The notes below the pieces were generated by a model that had not been told where the DNA came from, searched no databases, and was given only the letters and a program-made list of their open reading frames with translations. A stretch of 34,903 nt of DNA from an uncultured Muribaculaceae bacterium (GTDB lineage: Bacteria; Bacteroidota; Bacteroidia; Bacteroidales; Muribaculaceae): assembly GCA_947626355.1 (NCBI GenBank), contig CANQRV010000028.1:1-34903 (forward strand), in the 5' to 3' direction. A program made the position numbers and the translations under genes. Shown here in pieces: positions 17,386 through 24,792 of the stretch (the first letter of the stretch is position 1; each line of letters starts with the position of its first letter).

Positions 17386-17422
17386 AAAAAACGGCAGGAG
17401 AGCCTTCTGGGCTCTCCTGTCG
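17386..17422 (-). terminator. Intrinsic terminator of acpP-fabF
   Basis: Read on the minus strand, a 13-bp stem with one G-U pair (arms 17410-17422 and 17392-17404, 5-base loop) is followed at once by six T (17386-17391 on the plus strand are A). A second, smaller hairpin (8-bp stem, 17453-17471) overlaps the fabF stop codon. Confidence 0.85.
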
Positions 17423-17470
17423 GGGTTGATATATCCAAAAACCGTAAATCCGAGACGGCGTCGCGCCGTC

Positions 17471-18736
17471 TTATTCCTTGTATTTCTTCATGATTACGGC
17501 GGCGTTGTGTCCACCGAAACCGAAAGTGTTGGAAAGCACCGCGTTGATGTCGCGCTTCTGTGCCTTGTTGAATGTGAAATTGAGGTTGTAGTCCACCTCC
17601 GGGTCGTTATCGCCCTCCTCGTGGTTGATCGTGGGGGGCACGATGCCGTCGGTGAGGGCCTTCACACTGAAGACGGCCTCGAGAGCGCCGGCGGCGCCGA
17701 GCAGGTGGCCTGTCATCGACTTGGTGGAGCTGAGGTTCATCTCATAGGCATGGTCGCCGAATACCTCCTTGATTGCCTTTGCCTCGCCGATATCGCCGAC
17801 GGGAGTGGAAGTGCCGTGGAGGTTGATGTAGTCGATCTCCTCGGGCTTCATGCCTGCGTCGCGGAGAGCGTTCTCCATCACGAGACGTGCGCCGAGGCCC
17901 TCGGGATGAGTAGCCGTGATGTGGTAGGCGTCGGCGCTCATGCCACCGCCCACTACCTCGGCATATATATGAGCGCCGCGTGCCTTGGCGTGCTCGAGCT
18001 CCTCGAGCACGAGTGCTGCGGCACCCTCGCCGATCACGAAGCCGTCACGCGAGCCCGAGAAGGGACGCGAGGCGCCTTTAGGATCATCATTGCGTGTGGA
18101 GAGGGCCTTCATGGAGTTGAAGCCGCCCACACCGGCAGGATATATGGCAGCCTCCGCGCCGCCGGCCACAATGGCGTCGGCCATGCCGAGACGCACGTAG
18201 TTGAAGGCGTCGATCAGGGCGTTGTTGGAGGATGCGCAGGCCGATACCGTCGCGAAGTTGGGGCCGCGGAAGCCGTGGTCGATCGAGATATGGCCGGCCG
18301 CTATGTCGGCGATCATCTTGGGGATGAAGAAGGGGTTGTATTTGGGACCCTGCTCCTCGCCGTGGATTGCGAAATATCCGGCTTCCTCCTCGAAAGTATG
18401 GAGACCGCCGATGCCGGCGGCGAATATCACGCCGATGCGGTTCTTGTCGAGGTTCTCGTTGTCGAGGTCGGCATCGTTGATTGCCTCGCCGGCAGCCACG
18501 AGGGCATACATGGCGTAGAGGTCGAGCGTACGGGCCTTCTTGCGGTCGAAATGCTCCGCAGGATTGAAATCCTTGAGCTCGCAGGCAAACTTGGTCTTGA
18601 ACTTCGAGGCGTCGAAATGGGTGATGGGGCCGGCGCCGCTGACTCCGTTAACAGCGCTATCCCAGCTTTCCGCCACGTTCTTGCCGATAGGGGTAAGCGC
18701 GCCTAAGCCGGTGATCACTACTCTCTTTAATTCCAT
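17471..18736 (-). CDS. fabF: 3-oxoacyl-[acyl-carrier-protein] synthase II FabF
   Basis: FabF condenses malonyl-ACP with acyl-ACP in fatty acid elongation. The sequence shows the whole thiolase-fold pattern: RVVITGLGALTPIG at the start, the nucleophile C167 in SACASSNN, the two catalytic histidines in HGTSTPVGD and in STKSMTGHLLGAAGA, and the GFGGHN end. Its length of 421 is normal. It lies 44 bases downstream of acpP with no terminator between, so the acyl carrier and its condensing enzyme are co-transcribed, an arrangement common in bacteria. A strong intrinsic terminator follows at 17386-17422. Confidence 0.96.
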   Translation of the reverse strand: MELKRVVITGLGALTPIGKNVAESWDSAVNGVSGAGPITHFDASKFKTKFACELKDFNPAEHFDRKKARTLDLYAMYALVAAGEAINDADLDNENLDKNRIGVIFAAGIGGLHTFEEEAGYFAIHGEEQGPKYNPFFIPKMIADIAAGHISIDHGFRGPNFATVSACASSNNALIDAFNYVRLGMADAIVAGGAEAAIYPAGVGGFNSMKALSTRNDDPKGASRPFSGSRDGFVIGEGAAALVLEELEHAKARGAHIYAEVVGGGMSADAYHITATHPEGLGARLVMENALRDAGMKPEEIDYINLHGTSTPVGDIGEAKAIKEVFGDHAYEMNLSSTKSMTGHLLGAAGALEAVFSVKALTDGIVPPTINHEEGDNDPEVDYNLNFTFNKAQKRDINAVLSNTFGFGGHNAAVIMKKYKE

Positions 18737-18780
18737 ATTACGGATGGGATACGGTTTGGATTCTGATGGTTGGTTGTTTC

Positions 18781-19017
18781 TTACTTCTGGTGCTCTTCGA
18801 TGTAGCTGATGGCGTCGCCGACGGTTGTGATCTTCTCAGCGTCCTCATCGGGGATCGTGATGCCGAATACTTTCTCGAACTCCATGATGAGCTCTACGGT
18901 ATCGAGGGAGTCTGCGCCGAGATCCTTGCTGAACTCTGCAGAGGGGGTGACTTCATTTTCGTCAACGGTGAGCTTGTCGACGATTATGTTCTTGACCTTC
19001 TGTTCTACGTCTGACAT
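18781..19017 (-). CDS. acpP: Acyl carrier protein AcpP
   Basis: A 78-residue acidic helical protein with the DSL motif ([15 protein letters not shown]); S37 is the site that receives the 4'-phosphopantetheine arm. It carries growing acyl chains for FabF (next gene) and the other fatty acid enzymes. The start ATG at 19017 is followed by the usual [15 protein letters not shown] opening. A near-match to the -7 element (TTACTTTG, 19070-19077 read on the minus strand) and an 8-bp inverted repeat at 19106-19132 lie upstream. Confidence 0.97.
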   Translation of the reverse strand: MSDVEQKVKNIIVDKLTVDENEVTPSAEFSKDLGADSLDTVELIMEFEKVFGITIPDEDAEKITTVGDAISYIEEHQK

Positions 19018-19105
19018 AATCTTGTAAATTTTTTGATGGTTAATAATTAATTTTCGTAATTTCAGAGTGCAAAGTAAATGAAAAATTTCCGTTTAGAGAA
19101 ATATA

Positions 19106-19132
19106 TTGCACAATTTTTTTAATCTTGTGCAA
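19106..19132. promoter_or_regulatory. Inverted repeat upstream of acpP, possible operator
   Basis: TTGCACAA (19106-19113) and TTGTGCAA (19125-19132) are perfect inverted repeats around an 11-base AT-rich spacer. They sit roughly 30-55 bases upstream of the likely acpP -7 element. This is the placement of an activator or repressor site for fatty-acid genes, but no regulator can be named from the sequence. Confidence 0.4.
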
Positions 19133-19157
19133 AGATTTAAGCATTATTTACTCATAT

Positions 19158-19188
19158 AATAAGGGACGGCGTGCGGCCGTCCCTTATT
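19158..19188 (-). terminator. Terminator of korAB
   Basis: A 13-bp stem around AAGGGACGGC (19161-19170) with its complement at 19176-19185 and a GTGCG loop lies 36 bases downstream of the korB stop (minus strand). The minus-strand tail is TTATTATATG; the plus-strand side has a better T-run, so it could work in both directions. Confidence 0.75.
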
Positions 19189-19223
19189 TTTAACATTCAT
19201 TAACTCGACTCAGTCGTCTTTTC

Positions 19224-20249
19224 TCACTCCACGGTCCAGGTCTCCGACGTGCGGAGCACCATGTCGCGGAGGTTGGCGAAGCCCTTCTTGGCCTTCACCT
19301 CGGCCACCTGCTGCTCGACGGCGCTCTCATAGCTGATGCTGTCGACGTCGCGGATCACGCCGATGGCGATCGGCAGCTCCTTGCCGTCCATGAGGGCGAG
19401 CTGCTCGTGGAGCACGTAGCTATGGCAGTGGGCGTCGTGCACGAGCACGTCGTCGATGGTGTAGCCGTCCTGGCCCACGGTCACGGCCTTGAGGCCGAAG
19501 CCGTCCTGCACCAGTCCCTTCTCCATGTCTTTGCCGAAGAGCATCTTCTCGCCGTGACGCAGATGGATGGTGTGGTCGAAGCGGTTGTCTTTCGAGCTCA
19601 TGGAGTCGTAGATGCCGTTGTTGAAGATGACACAGTTCTGGAGCACCTCCACAACGGAAGCTCCCTTGTGGCGTGCTGCGGCCACCATCACCTCCTTCGT
19701 GGTGTCGAGGGCGATGTCGAAGCTGCGGGCGAAGAAATTGCCGCGGGCGCCGAAGCAGAGCTCGGCGGGGATGAAGGGATCCTCGGTCGTGCCGTAAGGG
19801 CTCGACTTGGAGATGGTGCCGCGCTCGGAAGTCGGCGAGTACTGGCCCTTCGTGAGGCCGTAGATACGGTTGTTGAAGAGCAGTATGTTGATGTCGATGT
19901 TGCGGCGCAGGGCGTGGATGAAGTGGTTGCCGCCGATGGCGAGGCCGTCGCCGTCGCCGCTGATCTGCCACACCGTGAGGTCGGGACGCGCCACCTTGAG
20001 GCCGGTAGCGATGGCTGCCGCGCGGCCGTGGATGGTGTGCATGCCGTAGGTGTTCATGTAGTAGGGAAGGCGGGAGCTGCATCCGATACCGGAGATCACC
20101 GCTGTGTTGTGGGGCTCCACACCCACCTCGGCCATGGCCTTGTGGAGTGTGTTGAGTATGGCGTGGTCGCCACATCCGGGACACCAGCGCGGCGTTTGCT
20201 CGTTTTTGAAATCGCCGGGGGCGAATGTCTTTTCTACTGTGGGTTCCAT
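19224..20249 (-). CDS. korB: 2-oxoacid:ferredoxin oxidoreductase beta subunit
   Basis: The thiamine-diphosphate-binding subunit of a 2-oxoacid (probably 2-oxoglutarate) ferredoxin oxidoreductase, which oxidatively decarboxylates the acid to acyl-CoA and reduces ferredoxin. Visible are RWCPGCGDHAI with the Cys pair (C23, C26) of this subunit class, the ThDP/Mg motif GDGDGLAIGGNHF and NNRIYGLTKGQYSPTS. The length of 341 is typical. It starts three bases after the alpha gene stop, implying tight co-expression. The substrate is inferred from overall resemblance to Kor-type enzymes; a related 2-ketoacid is possible. Confidence 0.9.
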   Translation of the reverse strand: MEPTVEKTFAPGDFKNEQTPRWCPGCGDHAILNTLHKAMAEVGVEPHNTAVISGIGCSSRLPYYMNTYGMHTIHGRAAAIATGLKVARPDLTVWQISGDGDGLAIGGNHFIHALRRNIDINILLFNNRIYGLTKGQYSPTSERGTISKSSPYGTTEDPFIPAELCFGARGNFFARSFDIALDTTKEVMVAAARHKGASVVEVLQNCVIFNNGIYDSMSSKDNRFDHTIHLRHGEKMLFGKDMEKGLVQDGFGLKAVTVGQDGYTIDDVLVHDAHCHSYVLHEQLALMDGKELPIAIGVIRDVDSISYESAVEQQVAEVKAKKGFANLRDMVLRTSETWTVE

Positions 20250-20252
20250 GGA

Positions 20253-22106
20253 TTACTTGTTTTTAAGAATTTCTTTGACACCGTCTACAATCTCTTTCAC
20301 GAGGAATGGCTGGCCCTCCACCTTGTTGATGCGGCGGATGTCCTTTCCGGGCATGTGCATCTGGAGGTAGTCGGCAAACATGCCGGTGTTGAGCTCGGCC
20401 ACGATGACGTTCTTGAAGCGCGAGAGCTCCTCGATGGCGTTGGCGGGCATCGGGTTGATATATCTGAACTGAGCGAGAGCCACGGGAGTGCCCTCGGCGT
20501 TGAGCTCTGTGGCTGCGGTGAGCAGGTGGCCGTAAGTGCCGCCCCAGCCCACGATCACGGTGTCGGCCTCGGGATTGCCCATGATGGGGAGAGCCGGTAT
20601 GTCGTCGGCGATTCTGGCGATCTTCCGGCGGCGTGTCTCCACCATGCGGGCGTGGTTGGCGCCGTCGGTCGAGATCACGGAGGTGTCGTAGTCTTTCTCA
20701 AGACCGCCCACGCGGTGCATCGCGCCCTCCATTCCGGGAATGGCCCAGCAGCGTGCCAGAGTCTCGTCGTCGCGGTTGTAGGGCTTCCAGCCCTGTGCGA
20801 GACGCTCCTTGGTGAGGAGGCGGGGCTTGATCTCGGGATAGTCCTTCTCGTCGGGTATGCGCCATGCGGAGCTGCCGTTGGCGATAAAGGCGTCGGTGAG
20901 CAGGATCACGGGAGTCATGTGCTCCACGGCGATACGTGCGGCCTCGAAAGCCATGTCGAAGCAGTCGGTGGGGCTCACGGCGGCGAGCACGCAGAGGGGC
21001 GATTCGCCGTTGCGGCCGTAGAGGGCCTGCATGAGGTCGGTCTGCTCAGTCTTGGTGGGAAGGCCTGTGGAGGGGCCGCCGCGCTGCACGTCGATGACCA
21101 CGAGGGGAAGCTCGGCCATCACGGCGAGGCCGATGCCTTCGCTCTTAAGGGCGAGGCCGGGGCCGGAAGTGGAGGTCACGGCCAGGGCGCCGCCGTAGCT
21201 GGCGCCGATGGCGGAGCAGACGCCGGCGATCTCGTCTTCCATCTGGCAGGCCTTGACGCCGAGGTCCTTGCGCTTCGCGAGCTCATGGAGTATGTCGGTG
21301 GCCGGAGTGATGGGGTAGCTGCCGAGGAAGAGGGGACGTCCGCTCTTCTCGGAGGCGTAGATGAGGCCCCATGCAGTGGCGGTGTTGCCGGTGACGTCGA
21401 GATATGTTCCAGGCACCGCCGCATCGGTATCGATGCGGTAGGTCGACATGGAGGCATGTGTATTGTGGCCGTAGTCCCAGCCTGCGTGTATCACCTTGAC
21501 GTTAGCCTCGGCCACTGCGGGCTTCTTGGCGAACTTGGCCTCGATTTTCTTGACCACCTTGTCTACGGGGCGGTCGAAGAGCCAGCATATGAGTCCGAGG
21601 GCGAGCATGTTCTTGCATTTCATCATCGCCTTCTGGTCCATGCCGGAGCCTTCGAGAGTGTTGCGGAGCAGGGTAGCCATAGGCACGATCATCGTCTGCC
21701 TGGGGTCGATGCCGAGTTCCGTTATCGGGTCGTCGGTGGCATATTCAGCCTTACGGAGGTTGGCGGGGGTGAAGGAGTCGCCGTCGCAGATGATCACGCC
21801 TCCCGACTTGAGATATTTAAGGTTAGTCTTCAAGGCTGCCGGATTCATGGCCACGAGCACATCGGCCTCGTCGCCCGGGGTATGCACGCCTTTGCCCACA
21901 CTCACCTGATAGCCGGAGACTCCGCTCAGGGAGCCCTGCGGGGCGCGGATTTCAGCGGGATAGTCGGGGAAGGTGGAGATGAGATTGCCCTCGCCAGCAG
22001 AAACATTGGAAAAGATGTTGCCCGCAAGCTGCATGCCGTCGCCAGAGTCACCCGCGAATCTGACAACTACCCTTTCAAGAGTCTTTACATTGGTGGTAGG
22101 TAACAT
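20253..22106 (-). CDS. korA: 2-oxoacid:ferredoxin oxidoreductase alpha subunit (gamma-alpha fusion)
   Basis: Residues 1-190 are the gamma-type domain (ERVVVRFAGDSGDGMQLAGNIFS ... ADVLVAMNPAALKTNL). They are fused to the alpha-type pyrimidine-binding domain (GSYPITPATDILHELAKR, VCSAIGASYGGALAVTSTSGPGL), followed by the C-terminal transketolase-like part. This fused 617-residue form is normal for Kor/Oor enzymes in Bacteroidetes. Together with korB it makes the complete enzyme, linking central carbon oxidation to low-potential ferredoxin in an anaerobe. Its promoter is at 22180-22187, and a short CCGCC/GGCGG hairpin (22142-22155) lies in the leader. Confidence 0.92.
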   Translation of the reverse strand: MLPTTNVKTLERVVVRFAGDSGDGMQLAGNIFSNVSAGEGNLISTFPDYPAEIRAPQGSLSGVSGYQVSVGKGVHTPGDEADVLVAMNPAALKTNLKYLKSGGVIICDGDSFTPANLRKAEYATDDPITELGIDPRQTMIVPMATLLRNTLEGSGMDQKAMMKCKNMLALGLICWLFDRPVDKVVKKIEAKFAKKPAVAEANVKVIHAGWDYGHNTHASMSTYRIDTDAAVPGTYLDVTGNTATAWGLIYASEKSGRPLFLGSYPITPATDILHELAKRKDLGVKACQMEDEIAGVCSAIGASYGGALAVTSTSGPGLALKSEGIGLAVMAELPLVVIDVQRGGPSTGLPTKTEQTDLMQALYGRNGESPLCVLAAVSPTDCFDMAFEAARIAVEHMTPVILLTDAFIANGSSAWRIPDEKDYPEIKPRLLTKERLAQGWKPYNRDDETLARCWAIPGMEGAMHRVGGLEKDYDTSVISTDGANHARMVETRRRKIARIADDIPALPIMGNPEADTVIVGWGGTYGHLLTAATELNAEGTPVALAQFRYINPMPANAIEELSRFKNVIVAELNTGMFADYLQMHMPGKDIRRINKVEGQPFLVKEIVDGVKEILKNK

Positions 22107-22179
22107 GATGTTTTTGGTGTTTTTTTGATATTAGCAACTTACCGCCGGGTGGCGGCAGCCGACTTTCTGATTTTGGGCA

Positions 22180-22187
22180 CAAAGATA
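22180..22187 (-). promoter_or_regulatory. -7 element of korAB
   Basis: CAAAGATA on the plus strand is TATCTTTG on the minus strand, an exact TAnnTTTG, 74 bases before the korA ATG. The leader between them contains a 5-bp GC hairpin at 22142-22155. Confidence 0.55.
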
Positions 22188-22263
22188 ACAATAATTTTTC
22201 ATGTTTCGCGATTCATTTTCGGTTTAAAAACCATCTTATCGGTTTAATGGCCCGATTTGTTCT

Positions 22264-22300
22264 AAAAAAAAGGAAAGCAGAGATTTTATCTCTGCTTTCC
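22264..22300 (-). terminator. Intrinsic terminator of deoC
   Basis: A perfect 12-bp stem (GGAAAGCAGAGA at 22272-22283 with 22289-22300, loop TTTTA) is followed on the minus strand by eight T. It is 74 bases beyond the deoC stop, a textbook intrinsic terminator. Confidence 0.9.
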
Positions 22301-22373
22301 TCGGTCATTTAAGATTTCTTTTCTGATTTTCGCGTTTTATCTCCCCTCAAACGGAATAATTATATTGCGGGGC

Positions 22374-23258
22374 TTAGAAGTAGCGAGTCTCGGTGCCGGT
22401 GATGGCCGTCAGCAGCGAGTTGGCGAGCCCGCTGGCGCCGATGCGGAAGAGCTCCGGAGTGAGCCACTCCTCGCCGAGCACTTCCTTCACCACCGTATAA
22501 TACTTCACGGCGTCTTCAGTGGTGCGTATGCCTCCGGCCGCCTTGAAGCCCACCTTACGCCCCGAGAGGGCATAATACTCCTTGATGCACTGACACATCA
22601 CGTAGGCGGCCTCGAGCGAGGCCCCCGGATAGATCTTGCCGGTGGAGGTCTTGATGAAGTCGGCGCCGCTGTACATCGCCAGCACGCTGGCGTCGCGGAT
22701 GAGCTGCGGGGTGCGGAGCGCGCCGCTCTCGATGATCACCTTCAGAGGGGCGTGACGCGCGGTGTGCTTGAGCTCGATGAGCTCGTCGCAGAGGTCCTCG
22801 TAGTTCTCGTCGAGGAGCATGCCGATGTTCATCACCACGTCCACCTCGTTGGCTCCGGCCTCCACGGCAAGGGCCACATCAGCCACCTTCACGGCCGTGA
22901 AGGTCTGGCTCGAGGGAAAGCCCGCGGCCACCACCGCTATGTCGACCCCCTCTACATCAAGTGTTGTCTTCACCACCTCTGCGAAATTGCTGTAGACGCA
23001 GATGGCCGCCACATGCGGCAGGTCGGGATAGTCGTTGTCGAAGGCATTAACCTTCTCGGTGAAGCGGGCCACGCTGCGCTGGCTGTCCTCGCTGCTGAGG
23101 GTCGTCAGATCGATGGCTGAGAGCAGAAACCTGTACACTTCCGGCTTCTCGTTGGCCGCATTGTTCTCGAGGGCTTTGGCGAGGCCGGCGGCCACCGCCT
23201 CCGGAGCCACGTCGGCCTTACAGGCCGAGATGGCCTGATGATATCTGTCGGTTTGCAT
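22374..23258 (-). CDS. deoC: Deoxyribose-phosphate aldolase
   Basis: DeoC splits 2-deoxyribose-5-phosphate into glyceraldehyde-3-phosphate and acetaldehyde in deoxynucleoside breakdown. Counting from the ATG at 23258, the Schiff-base lysine is K203 in DFIKTSTGK, the second active-site lysine is K239 in VGFKAAGGIRT, and the helper Asp is D140 in NEVDVVMNIG. At about 294 residues it is of the longer DeoC type, with an N-terminal helical extension. A GTG eight codons upstream (23282) would lengthen it, but the ATG is preferred. It stands alone between ruvC and korA, with its own strong terminator. Confidence 0.94.
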   Translation of the reverse strand: MQTDRYHQAISACKADVAPEAVAAGLAKALENNAANEKPEVYRFLLSAIDLTTLSSEDSQRSVARFTEKVNAFDNDYPDLPHVAAICVYSNFAEVVKTTLDVEGVDIAVVAAGFPSSQTFTAVKVADVALAVEAGANEVDVVMNIGMLLDENYEDLCDELIELKHTARHAPLKVIIESGALRTPQLIRDASVLAMYSGADFIKTSTGKIYPGASLEAAYVMCQCIKEYYALSGRKVGFKAAGGIRTTEDAVKYYTVVKEVLGEEWLTPELFRIGASGLANSLLTAITGTETRYF

Positions 23259-23339
23259 ATTGTCGATATTTTTTACTGTCACTATATCTATATAAATACA
23301 ATCTGAGGGATTAAAGTTGAGGCGGAAGGAGCGGAAATC

Positions 23340-23927
23340 TCACTTACGTGCGATTCTCTCGGGATGCGCCTTGAGAAACTGCGCCCATGATTTGGGTCCT
23401 TTCGCCACGGCGGGCTTCGACGTCTCGTAGAAATGGGTGAGGGCTGCGGCCAGGGCATCGGTGGCGTCGAGCAGGCGTGGCATTCGCTCCTCCGGGATGG
23501 CGAGCAGATGGCGCAGCATATTGGCCACCTGCTCCTTCGATGCCTGTCCGTTGCCGGTGACGGCCTGCTTGATGGAGAGGGGAGCGTATTCGGCGATGGG
23601 TATGTCGCGGCTCAGGGCGGCGGCCATGGCCACCCCCTGGGCACGCCCGAGCTTGAGCATCGACTGCACGTTCTTACCGAAGAAGGGGGCCTCGATGGCC
23701 AGCTCGTCGGGAAGGTAATGCTCGCAGAGGCCTGTGACGCGCTCGAAGATGCGGTGGAGGCGCATGTAGTGGCTCTCAAACTTGTTGAGCTCTATGACTC
23801 CCATCACGATGACCTCCGGCGTGCGGCCGTTGACGCCGAGCAGGCCGTAGCCCATCACGTTGGTGCCGGGGTCGATTCCCATGATGATGCGCTCATACCT
23901 GAGCTCGCCGCGGATGCTGTCGGTCAT
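23340..23927 (-). CDS. ruvC: Crossover junction endodeoxyribonuclease RuvC
   Basis: RuvC resolves Holliday junctions made during recombination and repair. From the ATG at 23927 the protein is 195 residues and shows the acidic tetrad: D19 in [13 protein letters not shown]79 in [11 protein letters not shown], and D154/D157 in [13 protein letters not shown] longer reading from 24029 would run through the neighbouring gene and is rejected. The ATG overlaps the stop of the DUF4286 gene in an ATGA junction, so translation is probably coupled. Confidence 0.94.
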   Translation of the reverse strand: MTDSIRGELRYERIIMGIDPGTNVMGYGLLGVNGRTPEVIVMGVIELNKFESHYMRLHRIFERVTGLCEHYLPDELAIEAPFFGKNVQSMLKLGRAQGVAMAAALSRDIPIAEYAPLSIKQAVTGNGQASKEQVANMLRHLLAIPEERMPRLLDATDALAAALTHFYETSKPAVAKGPKSWAQFLKAHPERIARK

Positions 23928-24253
23928 AGCAGCGGAAGCGATTTGAGGATCGATGGGAAATAGAGGGCCTTGTCGCCGAAAGTGTCGGAATAGGAGGCGA
24001 GCAGCGGGGTAGCCGCGTCGAGGATCCATGAATCGGGCACCTCCGGAGCGTCAAACTCGGTATGGAGCGCGATGCTCAGCGGCATCCCTTCCTCGCGGGG
24101 CATTCCGGGAGTGTCGGCCAACTCGAGGATACGCTGCGCCGAGTATCCCTCGGCCGGCAGCGTGGCGAGAGTAGAGCGCAGCCATGCGAGAAACCTCTCC
24201 CTGTCGGCCTCCTCCACAAGAAACGATATGTTGTAAATGGTGATGTCTGCCAT
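23924..24253 (-). CDS. DUF4286 family protein
   Basis: A 109-residue protein opening with [22 protein letters not shown], the typical start of the DUF4286 family of Bacteroidetes. The function is unknown. The fold is probably a small ferredoxin-like alpha/beta domain (beta start, helix, [12 protein letters not shown] helix); this is an estimate. It overlaps the start of ruvC by four bases (ATGA), making a two-gene unit. The coupling only hints at a shared expression need, not at a repair role. Confidence 0.8.
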   Translation of the reverse strand: MADITIYNISFLVEEADRERFLAWLRSTLATLPAEGYSAQRILELADTPGMPREEGMPLSIALHTEFDAPEVPDSWILDAATPLLASYSDTFGDKALYFPSILKSLPLL

Positions 24254-24280
24254 CTGCGGTATGGATATTACGTAAGGAAT

Positions 24281-24313
24281 AAAAAAACGGCATGCTTATC
24301 ACTAAACACGCCG
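24281..24313 (-). terminator. Terminator of the SRP RNA-tRNA-Thr transcript
   Basis: On the minus strand a 7-bp stem with one G-U pair (arms 24307-24313 and 24288-24294, 12-base loop) is followed by seven T (24281-24287 are A on the plus strand). It lies 54 bases beyond the tRNA 3' end and ahead of the DUF4286 gene. Confidence 0.7.
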
Positions 24314-24366
24314 CCAAAACAAAATTATGAAAAACATTCAACGCTATGCTGCAAGCAGCATTCCGG

Positions 24367-24440
24367 AGCCTCTTGTCGGATTCGAACCAACGACCCCGAG
24401 ATTACAAATCACGTGCTCTGGCCAACTGAGCTAAAGAGGC
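24367..24440 (-). tRNA. tRNA-Thr (anticodon TGT)
   Basis: Read on the minus strand it begins GCCTCTTTAGCTCAG and closes with AAGAGGC plus a T discriminator, giving a 7-bp acceptor stem. The D-arm is GCTCAGTTGGCCAGAGC, the anticodon loop TTTGTAA gives anticodon TGT, and the T-arm contains GGTTCGAATCC. One U-U mismatch appears in the anticodon stem. CCA is not encoded. It follows the SRP RNA with only about four bases between. Confidence 0.95.
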
Positions 24441-24444
24441 GGGT

Positions 24445-24540
24445 GGGCGAGCTATCCACATCGCACCGCACAACCCGCTACCCTTGCTTCGGTCAAGATC
24501 TGGGGGGATTCACGGGGTGCTGGTCGTGTAGGACTCACCC
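24445..24540 (-). ncRNA. ffs: Signal recognition particle RNA (small bacterial type)
   Basis: On the minus strand the roughly 96-base RNA closes with GGGTGAG at its 5' end pairing CTCGCCC at its 3' end. Middle arm pairings include GCAC/GTGC. The domain IV pattern GTGAATCCCC..CAGATC ... CGAAGCAAGG ... GCGGG matches the order of bacterial SRP RNA (CAGG.. on one side of the internal loop, AAGCA on the other). The partner protein Ffh targets membrane proteins to the Sec/YidC machinery. The predicted transcription start (about 24540) coincides with the 5' arm. The apical loop does not look like the usual GGAA tetraloop. The call rests on motif comparison from memory; a covariance search would settle it. 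Confidence 0.82.
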
Positions 24541-24544
24541 GCTG

Positions 24545-24576
24545 CAAAGTTAGGCATTATTTTAAAACTGACCAAA
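24545..24576 (-). promoter_or_regulatory. Promoter of SRP RNA-tRNA-Thr
   Basis: On the minus strand TTTG (24573-24576) and TAACTTTG (24545-24552) are separated by 20 bases, a full Bacteroidetes promoter. Its start point falls at the 5' arm of the SRP RNA. Confidence 0.8.
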
Positions 24577-24669
24577 CTTTTGGCGATTTTTAGCTAAAAT
24601 TTATGATTTCGGCCCTCCAGTCGGGAGTGTGACGAGAGGACGAGGAGAGAAATCCGGCGGCAAACCTTC

Positions 24670-24685
24670 ACACATTATTATGTGT
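24670..24685. promoter_or_regulatory. Inverted repeat at the -33 region of topA, possible operator
   Basis: ACACAT TATT ATGTGT is a perfect inverted repeat that ends 16 bases before the topA -7 element, so it covers the place of the -33 contact. It may bind a regulator; none can be named. Confidence 0.4.
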
Positions 24686-24701
24686 TAATCAAAAAAAATA
24701 T

Positions 24702-24709
24702 TAAATTTG
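24702..24709 (+). promoter_or_regulatory. -7 element of topA
   Basis: TAAATTTG matches TAnnTTTG. Transcription would begin near 24715, leaving a leader of about 80 bases before the ATG at 24793. The -33 box is not clear. Confidence 0.55.
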
Positions 24710-24792
24710 CGCCAAATTCGGCGGCAGGCTCCCTGCCCGCGGGTGAGAAACGGCTCCCGTGCCACCCTCACCTTGACGCTTATCTGTTTGTC

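Noticed and set aside
17426..18706. 426-codon frame antisense to fabF
   Set aside because: Mirror of a certain gene; it also runs through the fabF stop-codon hairpin.
19407..22103. 898-codon open frame on the plus strand, antisense to korA and korB
   Set aside because: It mirrors both kor genes in a GC-rich region, has a low-complexity Gly/Val/His-rich product without known motifs, and the real genes opposite have clear catalytic signatures.
23928..24029. Longer RuvC start
   Set aside because: The extra residues lie inside the DUF4286 gene; the ATG at 23927 in the ATGA overlap gives the normal RuvC length and start.
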